64,000 nucleotides of DNA from NCBI RefSeq assembly GCF_001698225.1, contig NZ_CP016594.1, positions 5,022,001-5,086,000 of the forward strand, read 5' to 3'. The notes below the pieces were generated by a model that did not search any database, was not told the DNA's origin, and was given only the letters and a program-made list of their open reading frames with translations. The DNA comes from Gordonia terrae. GTDB lineage: Bacteria > Actinomycetota > Actinomycetes > Mycobacteriales > Mycobacteriaceae. Position numbers and translations under genes: made by a program. Below are positions 54,848 to 62,978 of this stretch, one piece after another. Every line of letters starts with the position of its first letter. Position 1 is the stretch's first letter.

Positions 54848-56269
54848 TCAGCGGATCGAGGCCCCCGGCGCGAATCCGTTCACCTGCTCGGACGGGCTGT
54901 TTCGCGGTGCGGGGCGGGTGGGTGCCGGACCGCCCAGCGCGCGGTAGTCCCAGCCGGCGTCGCGCCACATCTGCGGGTCGAGGCAGCGCCGGCCGTCGAC
55001 GATTCGTCTGGCGCGGACCACGCCATCGAGTTCCTCGGGCGCCATGTGGACGAACTCCGCCCATTCGGTGGCGATGACGACGACGTCGGCCCGGTCGCAT
55101 GCGTCGCGCGCGGTGGCGGCGTACTGGAGACTCGGTTGCATGCGTCGGCAATTGTCCATCGCCTTGGGATCGAAGACGGTGACCGACGCGCCTTCGAGAG
55201 CCAGCCTGCTCGCGACGGCGAGGGCCGGCGAATCCCGGACGTCGTCGCTCTCGGGTTTGAACGCGGCACCGAGGACGGCGACGTTGCGGCCCAACACCTC
55301 GCCGCCCAACGCCTCGTAGACCAATTCGACGGCCGCGCCCCGGCGACGCATGTTGATGGCGTCGACCTCGCGCAGGAACCCCACGGCGCGTGGCGCACCC
55401 ATGTCGTCGGCGCGGGCGGTCAGCGCGCGAATGTCCTTGGGCAGGCATCCCCCGCCGAAACCGAGTCCGGCGTTGAGGAATCGGCGTCCGATACGGGGGT
55501 CATACCCGATGGCGTCGGCGAGCGTGTTGATGTCGGCGCCGGCGATCTCGGCCAGTTCGCTGATCGCGTTGATGAACGAGATCTTGGTGGCGAGGAACGC
55601 GTTTGCCGAGACCTTGACGAGTTCGGCCGTGGCCCAATCGGTTTCGATGAGCGGAACGCCGGTTTCGAGGATCTCACGGTAGATCTCGCGGATGACCTCG
55701 CCCGCCGATGATTCGGCGGCGGGATCGTAGGACGGATCGTCGAGCGACCCCAGACCCAGCACCAGGCGGTCCGGTTCGAGGGTGTCCTCGACGGCAAACC
55801 CCTCCCGCAGGAATTCCGGACTCCATGACAGCTCGATGTCGGCACCGGAGTGCGTCAAGACCGAGATACGCTGCGACAGTTCGGCACACGTGCCGACGGG
55901 GACGGTGGACTTCCCGATGATCAGGTGCTTGCCGCGCAGTGTGGGCACGAGTGAGTCGACGGCGGCGTACACATGCGACAGGTCGGCGCGATGCCCGCGC
56001 GGCTCCTGCGGGGTACCCACCCCGAGAAAGTGGACCGAGGCGTGGTCGGCGGCGGCGAGATGGTCGGTGGTGAAGCGCAGCCGTCCGGCGTCGATGTTCC
56101 GCCGGAGGATGTCGGAGAGACCGGGTTCGAAGAACGGGACCTCACCGGCCTGGAGACGCTCGATCTTGTGCGCGTCGACGTCGATGCCGACGACGTCGTG
56201 CCCGAGTTCGGCCATGCAGGCCGCGTGTGTGGCACCGAGGTAGCCGCATCCGATCACCGTGAGCTTCAT
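54848..56269 (-). CDS. ugd: UDP-glucose 6-dehydrogenase
   Basis: 473 residues from ATG 56269. VIGCGYLGATHAACMAELGHD is the NAD loop. The catalytic Cys is in GFGGGCLPKD at about 272, and VSANAFLATKISFINAI at about 215 carries the active Lys/Asn. VAVLGAAFKPESDDVRDSPAL is the UDP-binding C-terminal domain. It oxidises UDP-glucose to UDP-glucuronate for wall polysaccharide. It is about 87 bp downstream of dcd on the same strand, as in M. tuberculosis (udgA beside dcd). The frame is open upstream but the fold starts at 56269. Confidence 0.95.
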   Translation of the reverse strand: MKLTVIGCGYLGATHAACMAELGHDVVGIDVDAHKIERLQAGEVPFFEPGLSDILRRNIDAGRLRFTTDHLAAADHASVHFLGVGTPQEPRGHRADLSHVYAAVDSLVPTLRGKHLIIGKSTVPVGTCAELSQRISVLTHSGADIELSWSPEFLREGFAVEDTLEPDRLVLGLGSLDDPSYDPAAESSAGEVIREIYREILETGVPLIETDWATAELVKVSANAFLATKISFINAISELAEIAGADINTLADAIGYDPRIGRRFLNAGLGFGGGCLPKDIRALTARADDMGAPRAVGFLREVDAINMRRRGAAVELVYEALGGEVLGRNVAVLGAAFKPESDDVRDSPALAVASRLALEGASVTVFDPKAMDNCRRMQPSLQYAATARDACDRADVVVIATEWAEFVHMAPEELDGVVRARRIVDGRRCLDPQMWRDAGWDYRALGGPAPTRPAPRNSPSEQVNGFAPGASIR

Positions 56270-56355
56270 GAAGGCTACGGTTACCCACGCGGTGCGGCCG
56301 GTAACCATCTCCGCCGTGGCGGAGGGTGATCCGGTAGGTGAACTTCCGGTCGGCC

Positions 56356-56928
56356 CTAGTCGTTCTTCTGGAAGTTGAGGTACGCCTTCGACGGTGTCGG
56401 ACCGCGTTGCCCCTGGTATTTCGAACCCACCGACGCACTGCCGTACGGCTCCTCGGCCGGGCTGCTGAGGCGGATGAGGCAGAGCTGGCCGATCTTCATC
56501 CCGGGCCAGAGCGTGATCGGCAGGTTGGCCACATTGGAGAGTTCGAGGGTGATGTGGCCGGAGAAGCCGGGGTCGATGAAGCCCGCCGTCGAATGCGTGA
56601 GCAAGCCGAGCCGGCCGAGCGACGACTTGCCTTCCAGCCGGCCGGCGAGGTCGTCGGGCAGTGAGCACACCTCGAGGGTCGACCCCAGCACGAATTCGCC
56701 CGGGTGCAGCACAAAGGGCTCGCCGTCGGCCGGTTCGACCAGCGAGGTGAGTTCGTCTTGGCGCTGCGCGGGGTCGATGTGGGTGTAGCGGGTGTTGTTG
56801 AACACCCGGAACAGACCGTCGAGCCGGACGTCGACGCTGGAGGGCTGGACGAGGGCGGGATCGAACGGATCGATGGCGAGGCGCCCGTCAGCGATCTCGG
56901 CGCGGATGTCGCGGTCGGAGAGCAGCAC
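56356..56928 (-). CDS. dcd: dCTP deaminase (probably bifunctional with dUTPase activity)
   Basis: 190 residues, normal length. Conserved blocks: [16 protein letters not shown] (about 28-43), [23 protein letters not shown] (about 100-122, with catalytic Glu just before Gly and Ser/Arg phosphate ligands) and [11 protein letters not shown] near the C-terminus. Mycobacterial Dcd converts dCTP to dUMP in one step, which also avoids free dUTP. The start ATG 56928 lies 21 bp after the end of the second 13E12 gene. Confidence 0.96.
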   Translation of the reverse strand: MLLSDRDIRAEIADGRLAIDPFDPALVQPSSVDVRLDGLFRVFNNTRYTHIDPAQRQDELTSLVEPADGEPFVLHPGEFVLGSTLEVCSLPDDLAGRLEGKSSLGRLGLLTHSTAGFIDPGFSGHITLELSNVANLPITLWPGMKIGQLCLIRLSSPAEEPYGSASVGSKYQGQRGPTPSKAYLNFQKND

Positions 56929-56949
56929 GGTGTCGAGGTTATCGAACGG

Positions 56950-58449
56950 TCAGGGAGGATCTGCGCCGGTGTCGGTCGGCGCCGACCCTCCGCTCTCCGG
57001 CACCGCTGTTCTGCGCCGCCGGACATCAGCGCGCATGCGGTCGAGAATCGCGTCGGTGCGATGGGCATGGTTGATCCGCGGCGTCGACGACGGGTGCGAG
57101 CGGGGCGGGTGCCAGACGGCGCGGCCGGCGTCGATCCCATCGGTGGCGATGGTGGTGGCCCACTGATCCGCGCCGGTGCCGACCACCCGGTTGTGTGGCG
57201 GGCAGGCGGTCGCGAGAGTGTCGAGGTCGGTGGAGCCGTGGTGGGCGTCCCACTCGACGACGTGGTGGATCTCGCAGTCGAACGACGGCCGCGTGCATCC
57301 CGGGAAGGTGCAGCCACCGTCGCGGGCGACCGCGGCGATTCGTTGTGCGCGGGAGGCCAATCGCCTGGACCGCCCGAGGTAGAGCACCTCACTGGAGTGG
57401 TCCCGGAACACCGCGAGATGATGCTGCGCGTCGGCGGCGAGGTCGATGGCGTCCTTGATGGGAAGGAGGGTTCCCGTCGCGGTCCGTGCCGGGTCGCCGG
57501 CCGCGTCGCGCAGCGCCGATTCCGTGATGGAGACGACAAGATGTGCGGGCAGCCCGTGGTGCGAACCCCCAAGCGCGCCGGCGTCGAGCACGAAGCGCAG
57601 CATGGCGCGCAACGCGTCGTGGTTCCGCTTCTCGGCCGAGCGCTCGTCGCGTCCGGCAGCGGCGGCCAGCGCGTCGGGGTCCGCGGCGGCGGGGTTCCCG
57701 GTGGGCGACTCGGGATCGGCGGGATTGTTCATCCCAGGGGCGGCCCACACCGACAAGACGACGTCGAGCATGGCGCGCGTTGTCGGGTCGAGGGTTGCGG
57801 TGAGCCGGGACATCAGCTGGGCGTCTTGCGGCCCGAGTTTGAGGCCACGGTTGCGGGCGCGGTCGCGATCGTCGGTGATGGTTCCGTCGGGGTCGAGGTG
57901 GGCCAGGATGCGGGCGCCGAGGTCACGGAGCGACGACGGGTCGTACTCGCGTGCGTAGTGCGCAAGCGTCGCCTCGGCGGCTTCCCGGTCGGCGGGGTCC
58001 ACGTCGGCGGGGATCTTGCGCATCACCTCGATGACGACGTCGACATGGCGTCCCGAGATCTCACCGTCGGCAACACCTTTGGCGGTCTCGGGGAAGCGCG
58101 GTTCGAGCGGCACCCCCTGCATGTCCGGAAACCTGCCCAAGGCCCAGACCCGGTTCATCAGGCGGGTCGCCTCGCCGCGTCGGTTCAGCGCGTGGCACAG
58201 GAAGTTGGAGACGGTCTGGCACCCCATCTTCCGGTACGCCGACCGCTCGTCGATGTCGACGATGTGATCGGTGAACAGCGACAACATGCGCCGTTCGGCA
58301 CGCTCGTGCTCGATCGCGACCTGCAGCAGTTCGGTCTCGGAGCAGTCCGTGGACTGCGTCTCGGCAATCTCGTCCAGCAGCGCACGTAGGCGCGCGTACT
58401 GGTCGAGAAGAAGTGGTAGTGGTGGTGCAGATGGCTCGGTGAAAGCCAT
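56950..58449 (-). CDS. 13E12 repeat family protein (DUF222 plus HNH), second copy
   Basis: 499 residues from ATG 58449. DUF222 spans about 20-330. HNH domain at about 395-450: CTFPGCTRPSFDCEIHHVVEWDAHHGS, then a C-terminal zinc part ACPPHNRV. It is different in sequence from the copy at 1308-3089, so the two are not a recent duplication. It separates dcd from tRNA-Gly. Upstream ATGs (58470 and earlier) lie in frame but have no better ribosome site. Confidence 0.85.
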   Translation of the reverse strand: MAFTEPSAPPLPLLLDQYARLRALLDEIAETQSTDCSETELLQVAIEHERAERRMLSLFTDHIVDIDERSAYRKMGCQTVSNFLCHALNRRGEATRLMNRVWALGRFPDMQGVPLEPRFPETAKGVADGEISGRHVDVVIEVMRKIPADVDPADREAAEATLAHYAREYDPSSLRDLGARILAHLDPDGTITDDRDRARNRGLKLGPQDAQLMSRLTATLDPTTRAMLDVVLSVWAAPGMNNPADPESPTGNPAAADPDALAAAAGRDERSAEKRNHDALRAMLRFVLDAGALGGSHHGLPAHLVVSITESALRDAAGDPARTATGTLLPIKDAIDLAADAQHHLAVFRDHSSEVLYLGRSRRLASRAQRIAAVARDGGCTFPGCTRPSFDCEIHHVVEWDAHHGSTDLDTLATACPPHNRVVGTGADQWATTIATDGIDAGRAVWHPPRSHPSSTPRINHAHRTDAILDRMRADVRRRRTAVPESGGSAPTDTGADPP

Positions 58450-58702
58450 GATTTCATCCCCCGACATCATGGCTCTACTCGAAACTGCGTTCGAGACTAC
58501 CGGCCGACCAGCCGATGCGCAACCCCTTCCGGTGAGTTGTTCTGCGTCGCAACCGAATCGCGTCGCCCCGCCGAGACCCGGTCTCGCCCAGATGTCGCGG
58601 TTCGTTGCGCCTGACGCCACGATCCGCGACATCTGCGCGTGCCGGCGACCGGCTCGGCCACGGGTTTGCTAGGCTGTCGTTCGCGAGTCCGGCACTCGCA
58701 CG

Positions 58703-58773
58703 CCGATGTAGTTCAATGGCAGAACATCAGCTTCCCAAGCTGAATACGCGGGTTCGATTCCCGTCATCGGCTC
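58703..58773 (+). tRNA. tRNA-Gly, anticodon CCC
   Basis: Acceptor stem GCCGATG/CATCGGC with discriminator T at 58773. Anticodon arm TCAGC-TTCCCAA-GCTGA gives anticodon CCC, reading GGG. T arm GCGGG-TTCGATT-CCCGT is standard. CCA is not encoded. Total 71 bases. It is the left boundary of an integrated element, and its 3' half is the likely attachment site. Confidence 0.95.
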
Positions 58774-58777
58774 CGAC

Positions 58778-58815
58778 GAAAGCCCTGGTCAGAGCGTTTT
58801 GACCGGGGCTTTCGT
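58778..58815 (+). terminator. Hairpin terminator of tRNA-Gly
   Basis: 15-bp stem CGAAAGCCCTGGTCA/TGACCGGGGCTTTCG with a single G-T wobble and an 8-base loop, 5 bases after the tRNA. Confidence 0.75.
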
Positions 58816-58955
58816 GGTTCGTTCGGATGATTTGGGGCCGCGTTCGGGCCGCGCCGAGAGTGTCTACCGCTGCGCGCCCGACGGCGGGACTAGCATTTGC
58901 CCCGATACGCGACGTCCCCACACGTCCCCACCCATCGGAAGAGACGCGACACCCT

Positions 58956-59738
58956 GTGACTGCCGAAGCGATCGTAATGAACCGTAGCGCCGTGGCTTTG
59001 GCGGCCGACAGCGCCGTGACTATCTCAAACCGCCGGACTATGAAGACCTACGAGTCCGCGAATAAGCTGTTCGAGTTGGTAAAGGGCAGCAACATCGGCG
59101 TAATGGTCTACAGTTCCGCGACCGTGGATGGCACACCTTGGGAGACGGTGATCAAGACATACCGTCAGGAACGCGGCGCGAATCCAATGCCACACGTCGA
59201 GGACTATGCGGAAGACTTCATCGACTTCCTGGCCGGCCACGGAGGCCTGATAACGCCCGCCGCCGAACTCGAAACAGCCTTGTCGCTTGGTTACCAGTTC
59301 TTCCTGGACCAGATTATTAAGCGCTTAGTTGAATGGCCAGATGATCTAGCGTCGAGCACCGGTCGGATAGTCCAAACTCGAGTTAAAGCAGCGTTAGAGG
59401 AAATCCTCAATGATCTCGAATCCGAAATAGATGGACTCGAAGACATCTCAGCCGATACTACGTTCCCAGATTCTCTCCATCGGGAGTTCAAGGATCCCAT
59501 TACGAGGCTAGTCGAAGTCGAGTTAGAAGAGAATGGACTGAAGGTAACCCGGGCGCAGATTAGGCGCGCGGCCGCACTCTCGTCACAAAAGCAATGTCCA
59601 AGAAGGGCGGCGTTCCAAGCGACTCCGGCCTCGTGTTCGCAGGCTTCGGTACCACCGATTACTTTCCCAAGCGGTTCGCCACGCGAATCTCAGGTCGATT
59701 CTGCGGCCATGTGGGTCGCTACAACGAAACCCTTGTAG
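58956..59738 (+). CDS. Proteasome-beta/HslV-like Ntn hydrolase, N-terminal part (frame broken)
   Basis: About 210 good residues from GTG 58956, then a frame break near 59560-59595; the remaining 48 codons look out of frame. After the initiator the protein reads TAEAIVMNRSAVALAADSAVT. Counting Thr as 1, Asp falls at 17, and ESANKLFEL puts a Lys-Leu-Phe at 36, followed by NIGVMVYS. In the archaeal proteasome beta subunit the set is Thr1, Glu/Asp17, Lys33-Leu-Phe, then GMTIAG. This suggests an Ntn hydrolase, self-processed by removal of the first residue. Charged helices follow (about 130-205). Function in the element unknown. The second half continues at 59594. Confidence 0.6.
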   Translation: MTAEAIVMNRSAVALAADSAVTISNRRTMKTYESANKLFELVKGSNIGVMVYSSATVDGTPWETVIKTYRQERGANPMPHVEDYAEDFIDFLAGHGGLITPAAELETALSLGYQFFLDQIIKRLVEWPDDLASSTGRIVQTRVKAALEEILNDLESEIDGLEDISADTTFPDSLHREFKDPITRLVEVELEENGLKVTRAQIRRAAALSSQKQCPRRAAFQATPASCSQASVPPITFPSGSPRESQVDSAAMWVATTKPL

Positions 59739-60274
59739 AGATCACCCCTTCGTACGGTGGCCATTGGGAAACATTCGCTCAGGACGGACCTGCCCAGGGG
59801 TGGGTAAACGGTATTACAGATGAGATGCGCAAAGCCATCGTTGGTAGTTGGGCAAGTTGGGTGCACGAAAAGCTCCCGAGGAAATCCATAGAAAGCTTGA
59901 AGAAGGAGGGGTTCGGGGCCGCCGACGCCAAGAAGGCGACTGGTGTTTTTCATTCGCTCACGGTTGACGCCTTGAATGAATTCGGCCAGTTCATGAACGA
60001 CTGGGAGAACAATTTCTATCGCATCCCTATGCAATCTAGTGTGACCATGCTTCCCAAGGATGAGTTAGGTCTGCTCGCCGAAAGCCTGGTGAACATCACT
60101 TCTACTAGACAACGCATGAGCGTTCACCAGCAGAACACTGTTGGCGGCGCGATCGACGTTGCGTTGATCTCTATTGGCGATGGCTTCATCTGGCTAAACC
60201 GTAAGCACTACTTCGACAACACCCTGAACCCGACCTGGCACTTGACGCACGGTGCTACGATCAAAACTACTTAA
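59594..60274 (+). CDS. Continuation of the Ntn hydrolase-like gene in the -1 frame (C-terminal part)
   Basis: 226 residues. It begins at an ATG without a ribosome site and overlaps the end of the first frame, which fits one ancestral gene of about 439 codons with one base lost. SDSGLVFAGFGTTDYFPKRF (about 9-28) looks like the middle of a long protein, not a start. Later residues TVGGAIDVALISIGDGFIWLNR (about 182) could be the last strand of the Ntn sandwich. The break is near CACAAAAGC, an A run, but the canonical X-XXY-YYZ slip pattern is not met. A sequencing error is possible. Confidence 0.55.
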   Translation: MSKKGGVPSDSGLVFAGFGTTDYFPKRFATRISGRFCGHVGRYNETLVEITPSYGGHWETFAQDGPAQGWVNGITDEMRKAIVGSWASWVHEKLPRKSIESLKKEGFGAADAKKATGVFHSLTVDALNEFGQFMNDWENNFYRIPMQSSVTMLPKDELGLLAESLVNITSTRQRMSVHQQNTVGGAIDVALISIGDGFIWLNRKHYFDNTLNPTWHLTHGATIKTT

Positions 60275-60293
60275 CCTGCCCTAAGGAGCGATC

Positions 60294-60482
60294 ATGAGCG
60301 ATGCTAAACAATCTCGTTTCGTCTCCGCACGCCGTGAGGCTGCTGTCCGCAGGAACCTATCGAGCCAGGTCAATCGGTATCTGGACACACGGTCGGCGGC
60401 AGACTCCTGGGCGACGTCCAGGCACCGAGTCAGCGTTGCCACGCAGCGGCACTGCGAAGCAACCGAGCAGCAGTCTGCGTAG
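60294..60482 (+). CDS. Small basic protein, unknown
   Basis: 62 residues. A very good ribosome site, AAGGAG, is 5 bases before ATG 60294, and the gene starts 19 bp after the Ntn-like gene stops, so it is probably its partner in one transcript. The sequence is rich in Arg, Ser and Ala and has no cysteine motif or membrane segment. No family is recognised. Confidence 0.45.
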   Translation: MSDAKQSRFVSARREAAVRRNLSSQVNRYLDTRSAADSWATSRHRVSVATQRHCEATEQQSA

Positions 60483-60792
60483 CGACCATTCAACCGTCCG
60501 CCCACAAAGCGTCTGGGTAGCCGCCTGGCCCTGACGGGTTAAGCACCGCTGTCTGACCTAGATAGTTCCATCGCTTGACGGTTAAGCCAGGGCGCGGTTG
60601 CGCCCAGGGAGCCCCGGCTGCCGTCCCCCAATGCCGCCACATCAGACATGGTCTCTTCCTCGTCTGCCACGTTCGATCGTTCGTCTGTCATCGGAACGGT
60701 GGAAGTTTCCCGGTTTGATCAGCACACATGCTTGCATACGCATACGATGGCCCTCCACCGACGCATACAGCGCAACAACCTTGGAGGCACGA
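60483..60792. other. 310-bp gap without a convincing gene
   Basis: The only frames are short and lack ribosome sites. It contains TAGTTCCATCGCT (60563-60575), matched by TAGCTCCAACGCT at 63923-63935 near the window end, which might be a recombinase arm site or chance. Confidence 0.4.
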
Positions 60793-60909
60793 GTGCTGCT
60801 CACCGGATCAACTAATCCCGCCCCTGAACTTTCCGGCTGCTGCGGCAGTGAAGTGGAGTGGGACAACAGCGGAAATAAGCGTTGCTCGGAGTGCGGCAAC
60901 AAGTGCTAG
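60793..60909 (+). CDS. 38-residue zinc-ribbon-like protein
   Basis: GTG 60793 has GGAGG 5 bases upstream. The C-terminal half reads CCGSEVEWDNSGNKRCSECG and then NKC: Cys-Cys, CxxC and a last Cys, arranged as a minimal zinc ribbon. Such tiny treble-clef or ribbon proteins are common in phages and integrative elements; the role is unknown. The longer frame upstream lacks any start signal. Confidence 0.5.
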   Translation: MLLTGSTNPAPELSGCCGSEVEWDNSGNKRCSECGNKC

Positions 60910-60999
60910 CCGCCAGGGCTGACGTCTAGTCGACTGTCGAGAAGTTCCGTTAGCTCTATCTAGTACTAATTAGACAGAATTTCATCACATGGAGTGGCC

Positions 61000-61374
61000 G
61001 TGGCTAACATATATCTGAAACTATTGAACGATGCCAAACAACTTCCGGCAGCGTACCGCGCCATGGGGACGCGCGCTGGAACATTCACAGATTCCCGAAA
61101 CGGCCGCTCGATTACTGGATGGAATATCTGCCAGTTCGTCTACAAGCACAATACCGACGGTGACGAGTGGTGGACAAACGAGTACTGCCTACTGGTCGAC
61201 GAAGCTGGAAACTTGTGGGAGTACTACAAGGGCGATCAGTACGAACCGCATGCTACGCCTGAGCGATCTTCCAGCGTGAACTTGAACATGGTGGACGGCG
61301 AACAGCTACGGATGTGGCACACCAACGGGTGGGATTTCGCAAAGATGAAACGATCTATCGAAGCTATGGTCTAA
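61000..61374 (+). CDS. Hypothetical element-encoded protein
   Basis: 124 residues from GTG 61000 (GGAG 5 bases upstream; GTG 60994 is also in frame). Polar and rich in Trp, Tyr and Asn: ITGWNICQFVYKHN, DEWWTNEYCLLVDEAGNLWEYYKG. This looks like a small all-beta or alpha/beta cytosolic protein. No domain is recognised. Many A/T-ending codons, unlike host genes. The AT-rich stretch just upstream (60955-60990) probably contains its own promoter. Confidence 0.6.
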   Translation: MANIYLKLLNDAKQLPAAYRAMGTRAGTFTDSRNGRSITGWNICQFVYKHNTDGDEWWTNEYCLLVDEAGNLWEYYKGDQYEPHATPERSSSVNLNMVDGEQLRMWHTNGWDFAKMKRSIEAMV

Positions 61375-61582
61375 GCATTTCTGACGTATGGCAGGAGAAT
61401 TAAATAGGAATTGACCTGCTATCAAACGCGGTGAAAGCCGTCGCGTGGGCCATAGCGCGAGGGAGTCGAAAGACAAAACTACCTAACGCCAACGCTCCGA
61501 GCCAGAGAAGGTGAAAGACGACGGTCGAGATGCTGGGAATGCGTCCATCAAGCGTGAGAACGAGCCGGGCAGCAATGGCTGA

Positions 61583-62977
61583 CTAAGGCGTCAATGAACT
61601 AGCCCGCAACCGCACCACGTTCTCGCTAAACGCGGTCGTCCCCATCGCGCCAAGCGCACGCATCGCGTCTGCGTGGTCATCTTCGAAGAGGTGCGCGTAC
61701 ACGCTGAGCGTGGTCGTGACCTTCGCGTGGCCGGCCATCTTTGCGATCTCCAAGGGTTGGATGCCTGCCGCAACGCACAGCGACACGTACGTGTGCCGAA
61801 GGCTGTGAAACTTGAGGTCAGCAGGCAGCAGCACCTCGCCGGCCAGTCGGTTGGCGCGCAGCACCGCAGGCCGGAACACGGCCTTGCAGAACGTCGGGTG
61901 CCGCACCGGCTCAGTCCAGTCCAGCGCCAACCGCGCCTCCGCGTCTCTTACGTCGAGCGCTGCCAGGGCGTCTGCCTGTCGTCCGGCCTTCGCCCTGGCC
62001 GTTCGCTCGCCGTCTGCCCTGATCCCTGTCGGTCGCTCGGTTACGAGCCGCATCGCCGGGAACAGCGGGGCCGTCGGGTCGTCGGCGCGCGGGTGCTCGG
62101 CAAAGTAGCTCCGCAGTAGGTCGACCGTCGCCGGGGTCAGCGGTACGCGCCTGCGACTGCCTCGGGTCTTCGGGGCGACGTAGCTGGCGACGCCGTCGAC
62201 GACCTGCACAGTCCGCTCCACGCGCAACGTTCCCGGCTTCGGGCGGGCGTTCGGGTTCATCGTCCGCGTGGGCAGCTCGACGTCCCCAACCTGCAACCCC
62301 GCCAGCTCCGCTGCCCGCAGTCCGGCCCATGCTGCAACGTGGACGTAGACGTTGAACGGCCAGGGCGTCGCTGCGACGAGGGCGGCAACCTGAGTCGCGG
62401 TGAGGAACTGGGCCGGGTCGTCTACGACGCCAGCCGTGCCGCCCGTTGCGCTGTGCTCCCCAGGTAGGCGCACGTAATCGGCCGGGTTCGTCGTCAACCG
62501 ACCGTCCACCACTGCCTGCGCCAACACCATCCTCACCAGGAAGTAGGCATGCCGGACGGTGCTCGGCTTCTTCCCCGCCCTCACCAGCAGATCGACCCAC
62601 TCCGAGATGCGCTCGCGCTTGATTGCGTTGAGCGGGTAGCCGCCGAACACCGCGTCAATCCCCAACGTGCCCATCTCGCCCCGTCGCTCGGTTGCTGGGG
62701 CGAGGGCGTACGCGTATCCGCGTCGGGTCGTGGCTTTAAGGTCGTGGCGACTGTCGAGCCATGCCGCCGCCGCTACGCGGAACGTAACGTCACCGGACCT
62801 CGGATCGAACGTGGTTCCGCGACGCTGATTGAAGTCGACTGTAGTGGCGTAGGCGTCCGCTTCTTTCCGCGTCCGGAAGCCGCCCTTGGTGCGGTGCTTG
62901 CCGTCCGGCGTTCGCCATTTCACTTTGTAGTAGGGCTTGCCGTCCTTCTTGGACGTGAACTTCCTGACCGATGCCAT
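61583..62977 (-). CDS. int: Tyrosine recombinase (phage-type integrase)
   Basis: 464 residues. N-terminal arm-binding domain (KDGKPYYKVKWRTPDGKHRTKGGFRT, AP2-like), a core-binding SAM-like domain (about 65-180) and the catalytic domain with Arg in AGLRAAELAGLQ (about 220), HSLRHTYVS (about 390) and GHAKVTTTLSVYAHL with the nucleophile Tyr at about 424. All five active residues are visible, so it should work. It would integrate the element at tRNA-Gly. It is 1 bp from the serine recombinase gene and probably cotranscribed. Confidence 0.95.
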   Translation of the reverse strand: MASVRKFTSKKDGKPYYKVKWRTPDGKHRTKGGFRTRKEADAYATTVDFNQRRGTTFDPRSGDVTFRVAAAAWLDSRHDLKATTRRGYAYALAPATERRGEMGTLGIDAVFGGYPLNAIKRERISEWVDLLVRAGKKPSTVRHAYFLVRMVLAQAVVDGRLTTNPADYVRLPGEHSATGGTAGVVDDPAQFLTATQVAALVAATPWPFNVYVHVAAWAGLRAAELAGLQVGDVELPTRTMNPNARPKPGTLRVERTVQVVDGVASYVAPKTRGSRRRVPLTPATVDLLRSYFAEHPRADDPTAPLFPAMRLVTERPTGIRADGERTARAKAGRQADALAALDVRDAEARLALDWTEPVRHPTFCKAVFRPAVLRANRLAGEVLLPADLKFHSLRHTYVSLCVAAGIQPLEIAKMAGHAKVTTTLSVYAHLFEDDHADAMRALGAMGTTAFSENVVRLRASSLTP

Positions 62978-62978
62978 C

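Noticed and set aside
59575..59600. Canonical -1 slippery site in the Ntn-like gene
   Set aside because: The zero-frame codons CAA-AAG do not give X-XXY-YYZ, and no strong downstream pseudoknot is evident.
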